A stretch of DNA of 64,000 nucleotides from Streptomyces sp. NBC_00286 (lineage in GTDB: Bacteria > Actinomycetota > Actinomycetes > Streptomycetales > Streptomycetaceae): NCBI RefSeq assembly GCF_036173125.1, contig NZ_CP108054.1:9493501-9557500 (forward strand), read 5' to 3'. Made by a program: the position numbers and the translations under genes. Below, in pieces: positions 24,446 through 33,825 of the stretch. The notes beneath the pieces are model-generated. The model worked only from the letters and a program-made list of their open reading frames with translations, did no database searches and was not told the DNA's origin. Each line of letters begins with the position of its first letter. Within the stretch, counting starts at the first letter, position 1.

Positions 24446-26890
24446 TCAGCGGCGTTCGCTCACCCGGACCACCTTGAGCCTCGGCGAGGACAGGATGTCC
24501 TTCTCGCAGAAGCGCGACGTCACCCACTTCTCACCGGAGAACAGCCGCGTCTGGTCGCTGTAGTGCGGCGAGTTCGGGTTCGACGACTGGGAGTACGTGA
24601 GAAGGGTGCGCGCCACCGGGCATCGGCTGCCGTCCCAGCCGACCGCCTGGAGGTGGCTGGAGCCGAACGGCACCTCCGTATAGCCGCCGTCCGTCGCGTT
24701 CCACGTCGGCTCGAGCACGTTCCACACGCCGAGCCGCCCCGCACCGCCCGGCACCGGGATCCGCTCGCCGCCTCGGACCACGAACTGGTGGGCGCCGAGC
24801 TTCGCGTCGAGCGCGATCCCCGCGGTCCGCAGTTCCGTCACCGCGTCGGCGAGGGCCGTGGCGAAGCCGGGTGCGTCGGTGTTGAGCGTGTTCGGGGTAT
24901 GGACTGGGTCCGCCGCCGAGAACGGCACCTTCCACAGCTGTGCCGCGGGCACCGCCTGAGCCAGCTTCCGCCAGAACCGGTCGAAGAGCAGCGCTCCCCG
25001 GCTGTCGGTGTCCATGGTGCGGTCCCACGCCTTCAGCACCCCGCACGCCTCCGACACGTCAACGGCCTTGCCGTCACTGCCCGTCGCCGTACCGCCGGGC
25101 AGAGCGGTGCACGCCCGCGCCGCGTCTTCGACGGCGAGATCACCCGCGGGCACCCGGTTGGCGAACTGCTGCCGTTGCAGGTCCCGTACGGTCAGACCGC
25201 CCTTCTCGGCCATCGCCGCCACGTCCTCGATCGCGCCGCGGGTGCGCAGACCGAGCTCGGTGCCGACGGTGCCGAAGATCCGCTCGTAGCCGGTGATCGG
25301 CTGGTCGGCGTTGGTCATCCACGGAGTGCCGTTCGAGTTCTCCACGTACGGCGCGTCCTTGAGCGTCGGCATCCGTGCCGGGCCGAAGATCCCCGGCCGT
25401 ACGGCATCGGGGTCGCTGCCCAGGGCGCAGTCGCCGCGCGAGCCGTCGAGGATCGCGATGCCGGACGCCGGGTACGCGGTCCTGCCGAGCGCCGTCGAGC
25501 AGCGCTCCGCCAACTCGTCGGTTATTCGGGGGAGTACCTGCGACTGGGTGTAGAGGGAGTGTCCCGCGCGGTCGGCGGCGATCGTGTTCACCCAGGGGAT
25601 GCCCTGGTGCCGGGCCAGTGACGCGAGGACGTCGTCCGTGCTCTGCGCCTTGCTGAAGCCGAGCGAGGTGTCGGCGAAGCGGAGGTTCACGGCGTTGGGG
25701 TCGTGCAGGGCGTACGCCGTCGTGGTGGTCCACGGCAGCGGGACCTGGGCGTTGAGGGAGGTGACGACAGGGCCGTAGCGGGTCCACCACTGGGTGCGGG
25801 TCACCGGTGCGCCGTCCTTCACCGCGACCGTCACGGTCCGCTTCGTCATGCGCTCCGGTTCGCCGTCCACGAGGTACGTTGTCGGATCAGCCGGATCCAG
25901 CGTCAGCTGGTGGAAGTTGGCCGGAATGCCGGTCGAGACGGTGTGGCTCCACGCCACGTGCGCGTTGAACCCGATGGAGATCGCCGGAGTGCCGAGCAGG
26001 GAGGCACCGGAGACGTTCAGCTCGCCGGGGATCGTCTGCTGCGACTGCCAGAACCGGCGCCCGCCCTGCCACGGGTAGTGCGGGTTGCCCAGCAGCAGAC
26101 CGCGCCCGTTCGCCGTTGTGTCGCCGCGGAAGGCGACCGCGTTGGAGCCCATACCGGGGTCGCCCCACAGCTCGCGCGCCGCCCCTGCCACGGCCTTCGC
26201 GTCCGGGGTGCGGGCGGACCGGGTGGACGGGGCGCCGGAGGGGACAGCGGACGCGGTGGCGGATCCGGTCGGCGGCTGCGCGGTCGTGATCGTGTCCACG
26301 AAGCGCCCCTCGCCGGAGATCGCGGCGATGGCGTAGCCGCGGGTGGCCACGTCGAGCTCGGTGACCGGCCGGATCCAGGAGGCGTCCTTGCAGGCGGGAT
26401 CGGTGATCTTGTTCTGCTTCAGCCAGGCGTTGTAGCCGGCCGCCCAACCGCGCATCATGTCCCGGACCTTGCGGCTCGGACCCCGGGGAGCGGGCTCGGC
26501 GAGCAGCTTCTCCACCGTGCGGGTCTCGCGGACCCCGCGGAAGTACAGGTCGCTGGTGAGGTTGGTCCGGGCCGCCGAGAGCTCGCCGTCGGCGGCCGCG
26601 TCGGCGCCGAAGTACCGCGAACGCTCCCCGCGCAGGGTCACGAAGCCGTCGGCGAGCGTGCACGCCTCGTCGGCGGCCTGCGCCCAGCCTTCGCCGAAGC
26701 CGAGGTCGGCATAGTTCTTCGCGAGGATGTGCGGGATACCGTACTCGGTGTAGCGGATGACGGCGGAGTGACCGCCGTTCGAAGGGTGTTCCTGGCGGCC
26801 CTGATCGTCGGCTGCGGCGGCCGGCAAGGATCCGGCGGCGGTGAACAGGGCCGCGGCTGTGACGACGAGCTGTCTCAGGCGGGTGCGCAA
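24446..26890 (-). CDS. Secreted penicillin-acylase-family amidase (acylase)
   Basis: 814 aa from TTG 26890; GGGAGG at a 6-base spacing supports this over an upstream start. The signal peptide RTRLRQLVVTAAALFTAAG ends in AAA. It is an Ntn-hydrolase precursor: after an alpha segment with RYTEYGIPHILAKNYADLGF and a spacer, the beta chain begins at Ser in GSNAVAF, followed by GRGLLLGNPHYPWQG. Autocatalytic cleavage at that Ser should give an alpha/beta enzyme outside the cell. Size and motifs match the aculeacin A acylase / AhlM group of actinomycetes, which removes fatty acyl chains from lipopeptides, penicillin V or N-acyl homoserine lactones. It faces a CoA ligase gene divergently, which could use the released fatty acid. 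Confidence 0.88.
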   Translation of the reverse strand: MRTRLRQLVVTAAALFTAAGSLPAAAADDQGRQEHPSNGGHSAVIRYTEYGIPHILAKNYADLGFGEGWAQAADEACTLADGFVTLRGERSRYFGADAAADGELSAARTNLTSDLYFRGVRETRTVEKLLAEPAPRGPSRKVRDMMRGWAAGYNAWLKQNKITDPACKDASWIRPVTELDVATRGYAIAAISGEGRFVDTITTAQPPTGSATASAVPSGAPSTRSARTPDAKAVAGAARELWGDPGMGSNAVAFRGDTTANGRGLLLGNPHYPWQGGRRFWQSQQTIPGELNVSGASLLGTPAISIGFNAHVAWSHTVSTGIPANFHQLTLDPADPTTYLVDGEPERMTKRTVTVAVKDGAPVTRTQWWTRYGPVVTSLNAQVPLPWTTTTAYALHDPNAVNLRFADTSLGFSKAQSTDDVLASLARHQGIPWVNTIAADRAGHSLYTQSQVLPRITDELAERCSTALGRTAYPASGIAILDGSRGDCALGSDPDAVRPGIFGPARMPTLKDAPYVENSNGTPWMTNADQPITGYERIFGTVGTELGLRTRGAIEDVAAMAEKGGLTVRDLQRQQFANRVPAGDLAVEDAARACTALPGGTATGSDGKAVDVSEACGVLKAWDRTMDTDSRGALLFDRFWRKLAQAVPAAQLWKVPFSAADPVHTPNTLNTDAPGFATALADAVTELRTAGIALDAKLGAHQFVVRGGERIPVPGGAGRLGVWNVLEPTWNATDGGYTEVPFGSSHLQAVGWDGSRCPVARTLLTYSQSSNPNSPHYSDQTRLFSGEKWVTSRFCEKDILSSPRLKVVRVSERR

Positions 26891-27098
26891 GTCGAGCCTC
26901 CCAACGTCCTTGGGGGAAGGGGAAGTTGAGCGTAACAACGGGTAAGTCCCGATGCCTGTGCGTACGTTCGAATGGCGAGGAGGTTGATCCACTTCAGGCC
27001 ATGTGTGCCGGCTTCGACCCATGTGCGCGGTGCGCTTGACCCCGCTCACGCGGCGCCACGAGGATCACGCCAAGGCAAGCGGGACGAAGGAGCAGGTC

Positions 27099-28631
27099 AT
27101 GGCGGAGGCGGTGGGACCCAACGTGACGGTCGACGGGGTGCTGCGGCGCAGTGCCGGCCGTACCCCGGCCCGTGTCGCGGTCCACTACGGCGAACGGACC
27201 TGGACCTACGAGGAGTTGGACGATGCCGTCTCCCGTGCCGCCCAGGTGCTGCGCGACACGGGGCTCGCACCCGGCGACCGGGTCGGCGCCTACGGTCACA
27301 ACTCGGACGCGTATCTGATCGGCTTCCTGGCCTGCGCGCGGGCCGGTTTGGTGCACGTACCGGTCAACCAGAACCTGACCGGTGACGACCTCGCGTACAT
27401 CGTCGGCCAGTCCGGCAGCACGCTGGTGATGGCCGACCCGGACCTCGCCGCTCAACTCCCGGACGGCGTACGGGTGTTGCCGTTGCGCGACGCCGACGAC
27501 TCGCTGCTTGCGCGGCTGGCCTCGACGCCGCCGTACGACGGTGAGGAGCCGCGTACCGAGGACCTGGTGCAGTTGCTCTACACCTCGGGCACCACTGCCG
27601 CGCCGAAGGGCGCGATGATGACGCATCGCGCGCTGGTGCACGAGTACCTGAGCGCGATCGCCGCTCTCGACCTGAGCGCCGGCGACCTGCCCGTGCACTC
27701 GCTGCCGCTCTACCACTCGGCACAGATGCATGTGTTCCTGCTGCCGTATCTCGCGGTCGGCGCCGTGAACACCATCCTCGACGCGCCCGACGCCGAGCAG
27801 ATCTTCGATCTGATCGAGAGCGGTCGCGCGGACAGCCTGTTCGCCCCGCCCACTGTGTGGATCGGGCTGTCGAACCGCCCCGACTTCGCCACCCGCGACC
27901 TGAGCGGGCTGCGCAAGGCCTACTACGGGGCGTCGATCATGCCCGTGCCCGTACTGGAACGCCTGAAGGAGCGGCTGCCGAAGCTGGCCTTCTTCAACTG
28001 CTTCGGGCAGAGCGAGATCGGCCCGCTGGCCATGGTGCTCGGGCCGCACGAGCACAAGGGACGGATGGATTCCTGTGGGCGCCCGGTGCTGTTCGTCGAG
28101 GCGCGGCTCGTGGACGAGTCCGGCAAGGACGTGCCCGATGGGGAGCGGGGCGAGATCGTCTATCGCTCACCGCAGCTGTGCGAGGGCTACTGGGACAAGC
28201 CCGAGGAGACGGCCGGGGCCTTCCGTGACGGCTGGTTCCACTCCGGGGATCTCGCCGTGCGCGACGCCCACGGCTACTTCACCGTGGTCGACCGGGTGAA
28301 GGACGTGATCAACTCCGGTGGTGTACTGGTCGCTTCGCGCCAGGTCGAGGACGTGCTCTACACGCATGACGCGGTGGCCGAGGTCGCGGTGATCGGGCTG
28401 CCGGACGAGCGCTGGATCGAGGCCGTGACCGCGGTGGTCGTCCGCCGGGGAGAGCTGGCGGAGGGGGAGCTGCTCGCGTACGCCCGTGAGAAGCTCGTCG
28501 GCTTCAAGGCGCCGAAGCGGGTCCTGTTCGTGGACGAGCTGCCGCGCAACGCGAGCGGCAAGATCCTCAAGCGGGAGCTGAGGGACCGGTTCCAGGACGA
28601 GCCCGCCCGAACCATCGCCCCAGGTGATTGA
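27099..28631 (+). CDS. Acyl-CoA synthetase (long-chain fatty-acid type)
   Basis: 510 aa from ATG 27099, with AAGGAG 6-10 bases upstream. The sequence shows the ANL P-loop YTSGTTAAPKG, FGQSEIGP, the hinge GDLAVRDAHGYFTVVDRVKDVI, INSGGV and the catalytic Lys in ASGKILKREL. It forms acyl-CoA from a free acid and ATP. Because it is divergently transcribed from the secreted acylase gene, with about 210 bases between the starts, the two may be co-regulated so that released fatty acid is activated after uptake. This is an inference from position. Confidence 0.85.
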   Translation: MAEAVGPNVTVDGVLRRSAGRTPARVAVHYGERTWTYEELDDAVSRAAQVLRDTGLAPGDRVGAYGHNSDAYLIGFLACARAGLVHVPVNQNLTGDDLAYIVGQSGSTLVMADPDLAAQLPDGVRVLPLRDADDSLLARLASTPPYDGEEPRTEDLVQLLYTSGTTAAPKGAMMTHRALVHEYLSAIAALDLSAGDLPVHSLPLYHSAQMHVFLLPYLAVGAVNTILDAPDAEQIFDLIESGRADSLFAPPTVWIGLSNRPDFATRDLSGLRKAYYGASIMPVPVLERLKERLPKLAFFNCFGQSEIGPLAMVLGPHEHKGRMDSCGRPVLFVEARLVDESGKDVPDGERGEIVYRSPQLCEGYWDKPEETAGAFRDGWFHSGDLAVRDAHGYFTVVDRVKDVINSGGVLVASRQVEDVLYTHDAVAEVAVIGLPDERWIEAVTAVVVRRGELAEGELLAYAREKLVGFKAPKRVLFVDELPRNASGKILKRELRDRFQDEPARTIAPGD

Positions 28632-28730
28632 ACGGTCGAGGCCGACGAGCCGTACACATGTCGGCGGACCCGGCCACCCGGGCCCGGTCCGCCGCGCCAC
28701 CAGCGGGAAACGCACGGAAGGACCTCCGGG

Positions 28731-30749
28731 TTGTCGAGCACCACGAACTCACCTCAGCTGCCGGACACGGATCGGACAACCCCGGAAAAGGACGTGACGC
28801 CAGAGGTTCTTCCTCCAGCGGCCACCCCTGATGATGCCGTTACCGAGGCTTCTGGCGAGGACAGTGCGGCCGACGAAAGGCCCGCCGCCTCGCAGACCAC
28901 CGCTGAGGCCGCAGCCGAACCGGCTGAACCCATTGAGGCCGCCACCGAAGAGAAAGCCCCCGCTGAACGCGCCGAACCCGCTGCAGCCGCCACCGACGAG
29001 AAGGCCCCCGCGGGCGACGCCGACGCCCCCGAGGAAGCTCCGGCCGACGCCACCCCCGATGCCCCGTCCGACGCCCCGGCGGACCCCGCCACCCCCCGCC
29101 GCTGGCGCGACAGAAACCCGACCGCCGCACGCTACGTCGGCTGGACGATCACGGCCCTCTCCCTCGGCCTCGTATGCTTCGCGCTCCTCATGCCGACCTC
29201 GATGGAAGCCTTCCGGCCGGGAATCTTCGTCCGCATACCCGTGGAGGCGATCCTCGGCGCCGGCGTCCTGATCTTCCTGCCGCGCAAACCACGGCTGGTG
29301 GCGGCGGTCCTCGCCGGTCTGGGCCTCGGCGTGGTGACCGTGCTGAACATCCTCGACATCGGCTTCAACATGTTCCTCGGCCGAGGCTTCAACGTGGTCC
29401 TCGACTGGGTCCTGTTCGACGACGCGAAGGCCTATCTCGAGGACTCGATGGGCAGCGTCGGCACGATCGCCGCCGTCATCGGGGTCGTCGTCCTCGTCCT
29501 GGTCATACTCGCCGTGATGACTCTGGCGGTGCTCCGGCTGAGCAACGTCCTGGCCCGCGACCGGGACCAGGCCACCCGTACCACCGTGCTGATCGGAACC
29601 GCTTGGGTCACCTGCGCGGCGCTCGGCCTCCAGCTCGCCGGCACGCCGCTCGCCGCCAGAAGCACGGTTGCCCTGGTCGAGGACCGGGTGAAGCGGGTGC
29701 GTGCCACCATCAAGGACGAGGCGGCGTTCGCCAAGGAGGCCAAGAAGGACAAGTTCGGCAACACGCCGGGCGACCAGCTGCTCACCGGCCTGCGCGGCAA
29801 GGACGTCATTTTCACCTTCATCGAGAGCTACGGCCGCAGCGCCATCGAGGACGAGGACATCGCACCCGGCGTCAACGCGACGCTCACCGCCAAGAACGAG
29901 GATCTGGCCAAGGCCGGGTTCGCCGCCAAGAGCGGCTGGCTCAAGTCGTCGACCTACGGCGGCAACAGCTGGCTCGGCCACTCCACGTTCCTGTCGGGCC
30001 TGTGGATCAACAACCAGAACCGCTACCGCGTCGTCACCGCCGGCGAGCACCTGACCCTCACGGGGGCCTTCCAGCGCACCGGCGCCTGGCGGACGGTGGG
30101 CGTCATGCCGGGCGTCCAGAAGAACTGGCCGGAGGGCAAGTTCTACGGCCTCGACAAGGTCTACGACTCCCGGGACCTCGGCTACAAGGGCCCCAAGTTC
30201 AGCTGGTCGACGATGCCCGACCAGTACGCCCTGAAGGCCTTCGAGGAGCGGGAGCACGGCAAGAAGCAGGACAAGCCGCTCATGTCGCAGATCATCCTGA
30301 CGTCCAGCCACCAGCCCTGGGCGCCCCTGCCCGAGACGGTGCCCTGGGACCAGGTCGGCGACGGCTCCGTCTACAAGGACATCCAGAAGGCCGGCAAGAA
30401 GCCCGGAGACGTCTTCTACGACTCCGAGAAGGCGACGGAGGAGTACGGCAAATCCATCCAGTACTCCGTGACCAGCCTGATCGACTACGTCACGAAGTAC
30501 GGCAGCAAGGACACCGTGCTCGTCTTCCTCGGCGACCACCAGCCGATGGCCAAGGTCAGCGGCAGCAAGGCCAGCCGGGACGTGCCGATCTCGATCGTCG
30601 CCCAGGACAAGTCCGTACTGGACAAGATCGACGACTGGAACTGGACGGACGGCCTCAAGCCCGAAAAGGACGCCCCCGTCTGGCGGATGGACTCCTTCCG
30701 CGACCGCTTCCTGACGGCGTACGGCTCACAGCCCAACCCCTCCAAGTAG
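28731..30749 (+). CDS. Membrane sulfatase-family protein (LtaS/alkaline-phosphatase superfamily)
   Basis: 672 aa from TTG 28731. GGAAGGA lies about 8 bases upstream. The first 125 residues are an Ala/Glu/Pro/Asp-rich, disordered tail, then about four membrane helices (around residues 135-300) and an extracellular sulfatase-fold domain. IESYGRSAIED likely carries the nucleophile (Ser or Thr), with SSTYGGNSWLGHSTFLSGLW and a metal site at FLGDHQP. This layout (TM helices then sulfatase) is that of lipoteichoic acid synthase and phosphoglycerol transferases. Streptomyces has little classical LTA, so the polymer or lipid modified is unknown. It may transfer a phosphoglycerol or phosphoethanolamine-like group. 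Confidence 0.78.
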   Translation: MSSTTNSPQLPDTDRTTPEKDVTPEVLPPAATPDDAVTEASGEDSAADERPAASQTTAEAAAEPAEPIEAATEEKAPAERAEPAAAATDEKAPAGDADAPEEAPADATPDAPSDAPADPATPRRWRDRNPTAARYVGWTITALSLGLVCFALLMPTSMEAFRPGIFVRIPVEAILGAGVLIFLPRKPRLVAAVLAGLGLGVVTVLNILDIGFNMFLGRGFNVVLDWVLFDDAKAYLEDSMGSVGTIAAVIGVVVLVLVILAVMTLAVLRLSNVLARDRDQATRTTVLIGTAWVTCAALGLQLAGTPLAARSTVALVEDRVKRVRATIKDEAAFAKEAKKDKFGNTPGDQLLTGLRGKDVIFTFIESYGRSAIEDEDIAPGVNATLTAKNEDLAKAGFAAKSGWLKSSTYGGNSWLGHSTFLSGLWINNQNRYRVVTAGEHLTLTGAFQRTGAWRTVGVMPGVQKNWPEGKFYGLDKVYDSRDLGYKGPKFSWSTMPDQYALKAFEEREHGKKQDKPLMSQIILTSSHQPWAPLPETVPWDQVGDGSVYKDIQKAGKKPGDVFYDSEKATEEYGKSIQYSVTSLIDYVTKYGSKDTVLVFLGDHQPMAKVSGSKASRDVPISIVAQDKSVLDKIDDWNWTDGLKPEKDAPVWRMDSFRDRFLTAYGSQPNPSK

Positions 30750-30791
30750 CTAGCCCTCAAGGGACTTGAGCCCAAAGACCCGTACGACCGG

Positions 30792-31010
30792 TCAGGCCCC
30801 TGTCGCGCGCAGGTCCACGATCCGCTTGATCTTCCCCTCCGACCGCTCCAGCGACTCCGGTTCGACGATCTCGACCGCGACCGAGACGCCGATGCCGTCC
30901 TTCACGGCCGCCGCGATGGCGTGCGCGGCCCTGTCGCGGACCTCCGGAGTGGCGCCGGCCCGAGCCTCGGCGCGCACGGTGAGCGCGTCGAGGCGGCCCT
31001 CGCGCTCGGG
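30792..31010 (-). pseudogene. C-terminal fragment of a phenylacetate-CoA ligase
   Basis: The frame ends at 30792. It reads REGRLDALTVRAEAR, then VKDGIGVSVAVEIVEPESLE and GKIKRIVDLR. This is the C-terminal AMP-binding lobe of PaaK-type phenylacetate-CoA ligases, and its terminal Lys-rich block is intact. About 70 residues are recognisable of a protein that is normally near 430. There is no start codon with a ribosome binding site, and the fragment abuts the stop of the divergent-operon CoA ligase (31028). A deletion of the body of the gene is the simplest explanation; a frameshift within the window is excluded by the missing sequence. Confidence 0.6.
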
Positions 31011-31027
31011 TGCGGGTGACCGGGGGC

Positions 31028-32647
31028 TCAGTGGTTCGCTTCCTCCGCCACCGACCGCGCCCAGCGGTAGTCCGCCTTGCCGCTCGGGGAGCGTTGGATG
31101 GAGGCGGTGAGCACCAGTTGGCGGGGGATCTTGTAGCCGGCGAGACGGGCGCGGCAGTGGGTCTGGATGTCGTCCAGGGACAGGCGCTGCGCGCCGTCGC
31201 GCAGTTGCACCACCGCCGCCACGTGGTTGCCCCACTTCTCGTCGGGGACTCCGGCCACCAGCGCGTCGTACACGTCCGGATGGGCCTTGAGGGCCTGCTC
31301 GACCTCCTCCGGGTAGACCTTCTCGCCTCCGGTGTTGATGCACTGGGAGCCGCGGCCGAGGACGGTGACGACTCCCTCCTCGTCGACGGTCGCCATGTCG
31401 CCGAGAAGGACCCAGCGCTCGCCGTCCTTCTGGAAGAAGGTCTCGGCGGTTTTCTTGGGGTCGTTGTAATAGCCGAGCGGGACATGTCCGCGCTGTGCGA
31501 CGCGGCCCGGTTCGCCGACCGCGACCGGCTCGTACGTCGCTGGATCCACCACCTGCGTACGGGAGTTGACGCGCACCCGGAAGCCCTTGTCCGGGCCGGA
31601 GTCCTCCGTCGCCGTGCCGTTGAAGCCGGACTCCGAGGAACCGAAGTTGTTGAGCAGCATCACGTTCGGCATGAGCGCCTGGAACTGTTCGCGCACCGTG
31701 TCCGACATGATCGCGCCGGAGGACGAGACGCTGAACATGGACGAGCAGTCCGTCCCCTTCATGGGGCCGTTGAGCGCGTCGATCAGCGGCCGCAGCATCG
31801 CGTCGCCGACCAGCGACATGCTGGTGACCTTCTCCTTCTCGATGGTGCGCAGGACTTCCTCGGGCACGAACTTGCGGTGGATCACCACGCGTTGGCCGAA
31901 GTTGAAGCCGATGAAGGCGGTGAGGGTCGACGTGCCGTGCATCAGCGGTGCAGCGGGGAGGAACGTGATCCCGTCACCGCCGGCCGCGACCCGCTCGGCC
32001 AGCTCTTCCGGCTTCTTGACCGGCTCTCCGGTCGGGGCGCCGCCGCCCAAACCCGAGAAGAACAGGTCCTCCTGACGCCACATCACGCCCTTGGGCATGC
32101 CGGTCGTGCCGCCGGTGTAGATGATGAACTGGTCGTCGGCCGAGCGCGGCGCGAAGTCCCGCTCGGCGGACCCTGAGGCCTCGGCCTTGGCGAAGTCCAC
32201 CGCGGACAGGGTCGGAGCGTCCGGAGCCGGGGCCCCCACGCGCACCAGATGCCGCAGCTTCTCCGCGCGCGGCAGCGCCCCCGCCACCCGCTCGGTGAAC
32301 TCCGCGTCGAAGACCAGGGCCACCAGATCCGCGTCACGGTAGAGGTAGACCAACTCTTCTTCCACGTAGCGGTAGTTGACGTTGACCGGCACGATCCGCG
32401 CCTTCAGGCAGCCGAGCACGGTCTGCAGATATTCGACGCTGTTGTAGAGGTGCAGCCCGAGGTGCTCACCGGGGCGTACGCCGCTGTCGATCAGGTGGTG
32501 CGCGATGCGGTTGGCCGCCGCGTCCAGTTCGGCGTAAGTGAGTCGGCGCTCCGCGCCCGTGCCGGGGTGGTCGATGTACACGAGCGCCTCGCGGTCGGGC
32601 ACCACGTCGACGATCGACTCGAACAGGTCGGCAAGGTTGTACTCCAC
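31028..32647 (-). CDS. Acyl-CoA synthetase of FadD17/FadD19 type
   Basis: 539 aa from GTG 32647 (VEYNLADLFESIVD), preceded by AGGAGGA; the frame is open to 32719 but that start has no ribosome binding site. Motifs are YTGGTTGMPKGVMWRQED, NNFGSSESGF, GDMATVDEEGVVTVLGRGS, NTGGEKVYPEEVE and the Lys in SPSGKADYRWA. The variant P-loop (YTGGTTGMPKGV.WR) marks the group that includes actinobacterial steroid side-chain CoA ligases such as FadD19, though other acids are possible. It is divergent from a crotonase gene, with a 25-bp palindromic motif in the promoter region. The stop abuts the PaaK-like fragment. Confidence 0.85.
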   Translation of the reverse strand: MEYNLADLFESIVDVVPDREALVYIDHPGTGAERRLTYAELDAAANRIAHHLIDSGVRPGEHLGLHLYNSVEYLQTVLGCLKARIVPVNVNYRYVEEELVYLYRDADLVALVFDAEFTERVAGALPRAEKLRHLVRVGAPAPDAPTLSAVDFAKAEASGSAERDFAPRSADDQFIIYTGGTTGMPKGVMWRQEDLFFSGLGGGAPTGEPVKKPEELAERVAAGGDGITFLPAAPLMHGTSTLTAFIGFNFGQRVVIHRKFVPEEVLRTIEKEKVTSMSLVGDAMLRPLIDALNGPMKGTDCSSMFSVSSSGAIMSDTVREQFQALMPNVMLLNNFGSSESGFNGTATEDSGPDKGFRVRVNSRTQVVDPATYEPVAVGEPGRVAQRGHVPLGYYNDPKKTAETFFQKDGERWVLLGDMATVDEEGVVTVLGRGSQCINTGGEKVYPEEVEQALKAHPDVYDALVAGVPDEKWGNHVAAVVQLRDGAQRLSLDDIQTHCRARLAGYKIPRQLVLTASIQRSPSGKADYRWARSVAEEANH

Positions 32648-32759
32648 CGCTCCTCCTGACCCCGGCAAACGATCGACAAGACGATTCAGAGATGCATGTG
32701 TCCTTCGGTTCGACGTCATCAGAGCAAAGCCCGCCCCAACTGTGAAGGGTCCGCGCAGA

Positions 32760-32784
32760 AGAAATCTGACTGCGTGTCAGAAAA
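32760..32784. promoter_or_regulatory. 25-bp palindromic motif, copy 2
   Basis: AGAAATCTGAC, six variable bases, then TCAGAAAA, the same pattern as at 20287-20311. The core TCTGAC-5 bases-GTCAGA at 32765-32781 is palindromic. It sits 61 bases upstream of the crotonase start and about 113 bases from the divergent CoA ligase start, in the shared promoter area. Confidence 0.7.
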
Positions 32785-32844
32785 CCCTTGAACTGCCCCG
32801 GCACCTACTGCAACCTGTTCTCGTCCCGAGACAGGAGGACCGTC

Positions 32845-33645
32845 ATGGGTGGGACCGAACACCTCACCGTGCAGCGCGAAGGCGCCACACTGGTACTCAC
32901 ACTCAACAGGCCCGAGGCCAAGAACGCCCTCTCGTTGCCGATGCTGGTCGGCCTCTACGACGGCTGGGTCGAGGCCGACGAGGACGACGCGATCCGCTCG
33001 ATCGTGTTCACCGGCGCGGGCGGCACGTTCTGCGCGGGCATGGATCTCAAGGCCCTGGCCGGCAAAGGCATGGAGGGGCAGCAGTACCGGGACCGGCTCA
33101 AGGCCGACCCCGATCTGCACTGGAAGGCGATGCTGCGGCATCGCCGGCCGCGGAAGCCGGTGATCGCCGCGGTTGAGGGCCACTGTGTGGCCGGCGGTAC
33201 CGAGATGCTGCAGGGCACCGATATCCGGGTCGCGGGGGAGTCCGCGACCTTTGGGCTCTTCGAGGTGAAGCGTGGGCTGTTTCCGATCGGGGGCTCGACG
33301 GTGCGGCTGCAGCGGCAGATTCCGAGGACTCATGCGCTGGAGATGTTGCTGACCGGGCGGGCGTACTCGGCTCGGGAGGCCGCCGACATCGGGCTGATCG
33401 GGCATGTCGTGCCCGATGGAACGGCTCTGGAGAAGGCCCTTGCCATTGCCGAGCAGATCAATGCGTGTGGACCGTTGGCCGTTGAGGCGGTGAAGGCCTC
33501 TGTGTACGAGACCGCTGAGATGACCGAGGTTGATGGGCTGGCTGCCGAGCTGAAGCGGGGGTGGCCGATCTTCGATACGGCTGATGCGAAGGAGGGTTCG
33601 CGCGCCTTTGCCGAGAAGCGGCCGCCGGTGTACCGGCGAGAGTAA
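32845..33645 (+). CDS. Enoyl-CoA hydratase/isomerase (crotonase family)
   Basis: 266 aa from ATG 32845; ACAGGAGG lies 6-7 bases upstream. The CoA-binding crotonase fold shows the oxyanion hole GAGGTFCAGMDL and the second block AAVEGHCVAGGTEML. Both catalytic-region acids vary in this family, so hydratase, isomerase or retro-aldol activity is possible. The C-terminal helix (RGWPIFDTADAKEGSRAFAEKRPPVY) is usual for this group. It is divergent from the CoA ligase gene and shares the 25-bp motif, so both may act on the same acyl chain. A terminator-like Streptomyces repeat follows, which separates it from the DUF35 operon. Confidence 0.85.
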   Translation: MGGTEHLTVQREGATLVLTLNRPEAKNALSLPMLVGLYDGWVEADEDDAIRSIVFTGAGGTFCAGMDLKALAGKGMEGQQYRDRLKADPDLHWKAMLRHRRPRKPVIAAVEGHCVAGGTEMLQGTDIRVAGESATFGLFEVKRGLFPIGGSTVRLQRQIPRTHALEMLLTGRAYSAREAADIGLIGHVVPDGTALEKALAIAEQINACGPLAVEAVKASVYETAEMTEVDGLAAELKRGWPIFDTADAKEGSRAFAEKRPPVYRRE

Positions 33646-33670
33646 CTCCGTTGGTACGGCAGTCCGACAC

Positions 33671-33723
33671 CTGCGGGTTCGTTGTGGCTGGTCGCGCAGT
33701 TCCCCGCGCCCCTAATGGGGCGC
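33671..33723 (+). terminator. Streptomyces intergenic repeat / stem-loop terminator
   Basis: The segment carries the repeat containing GTCGCGCAGTTCCCCGCG, then GCGCCCC (33706-33712) pairs with GGGGCGC (33717-33723) around TAAT. It sits 26 bases after the crotonase stop and matches the copies near 16.1, 16.5 and 42.3 kb. A second GC-rich inverted stretch extends toward 33785. Confidence 0.7.
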
Positions 33724-33825
33724 TGGTCGCACCCCACGTTTCACAGCCCGCGCCGCCGACAGCCCGCGCCCCCTACGGGGCGGCCCCCTCCAAGGGCCCT
33801 GCCCCCCGTCCCCCGAGGAGACCCC

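Noticed and set aside
30756..30770. CTCAAG-GGA-CTTGAG stem after the sulfatase gene
   Set aside because: Only 6 bp with a 3-base loop; too weak to call a terminator.
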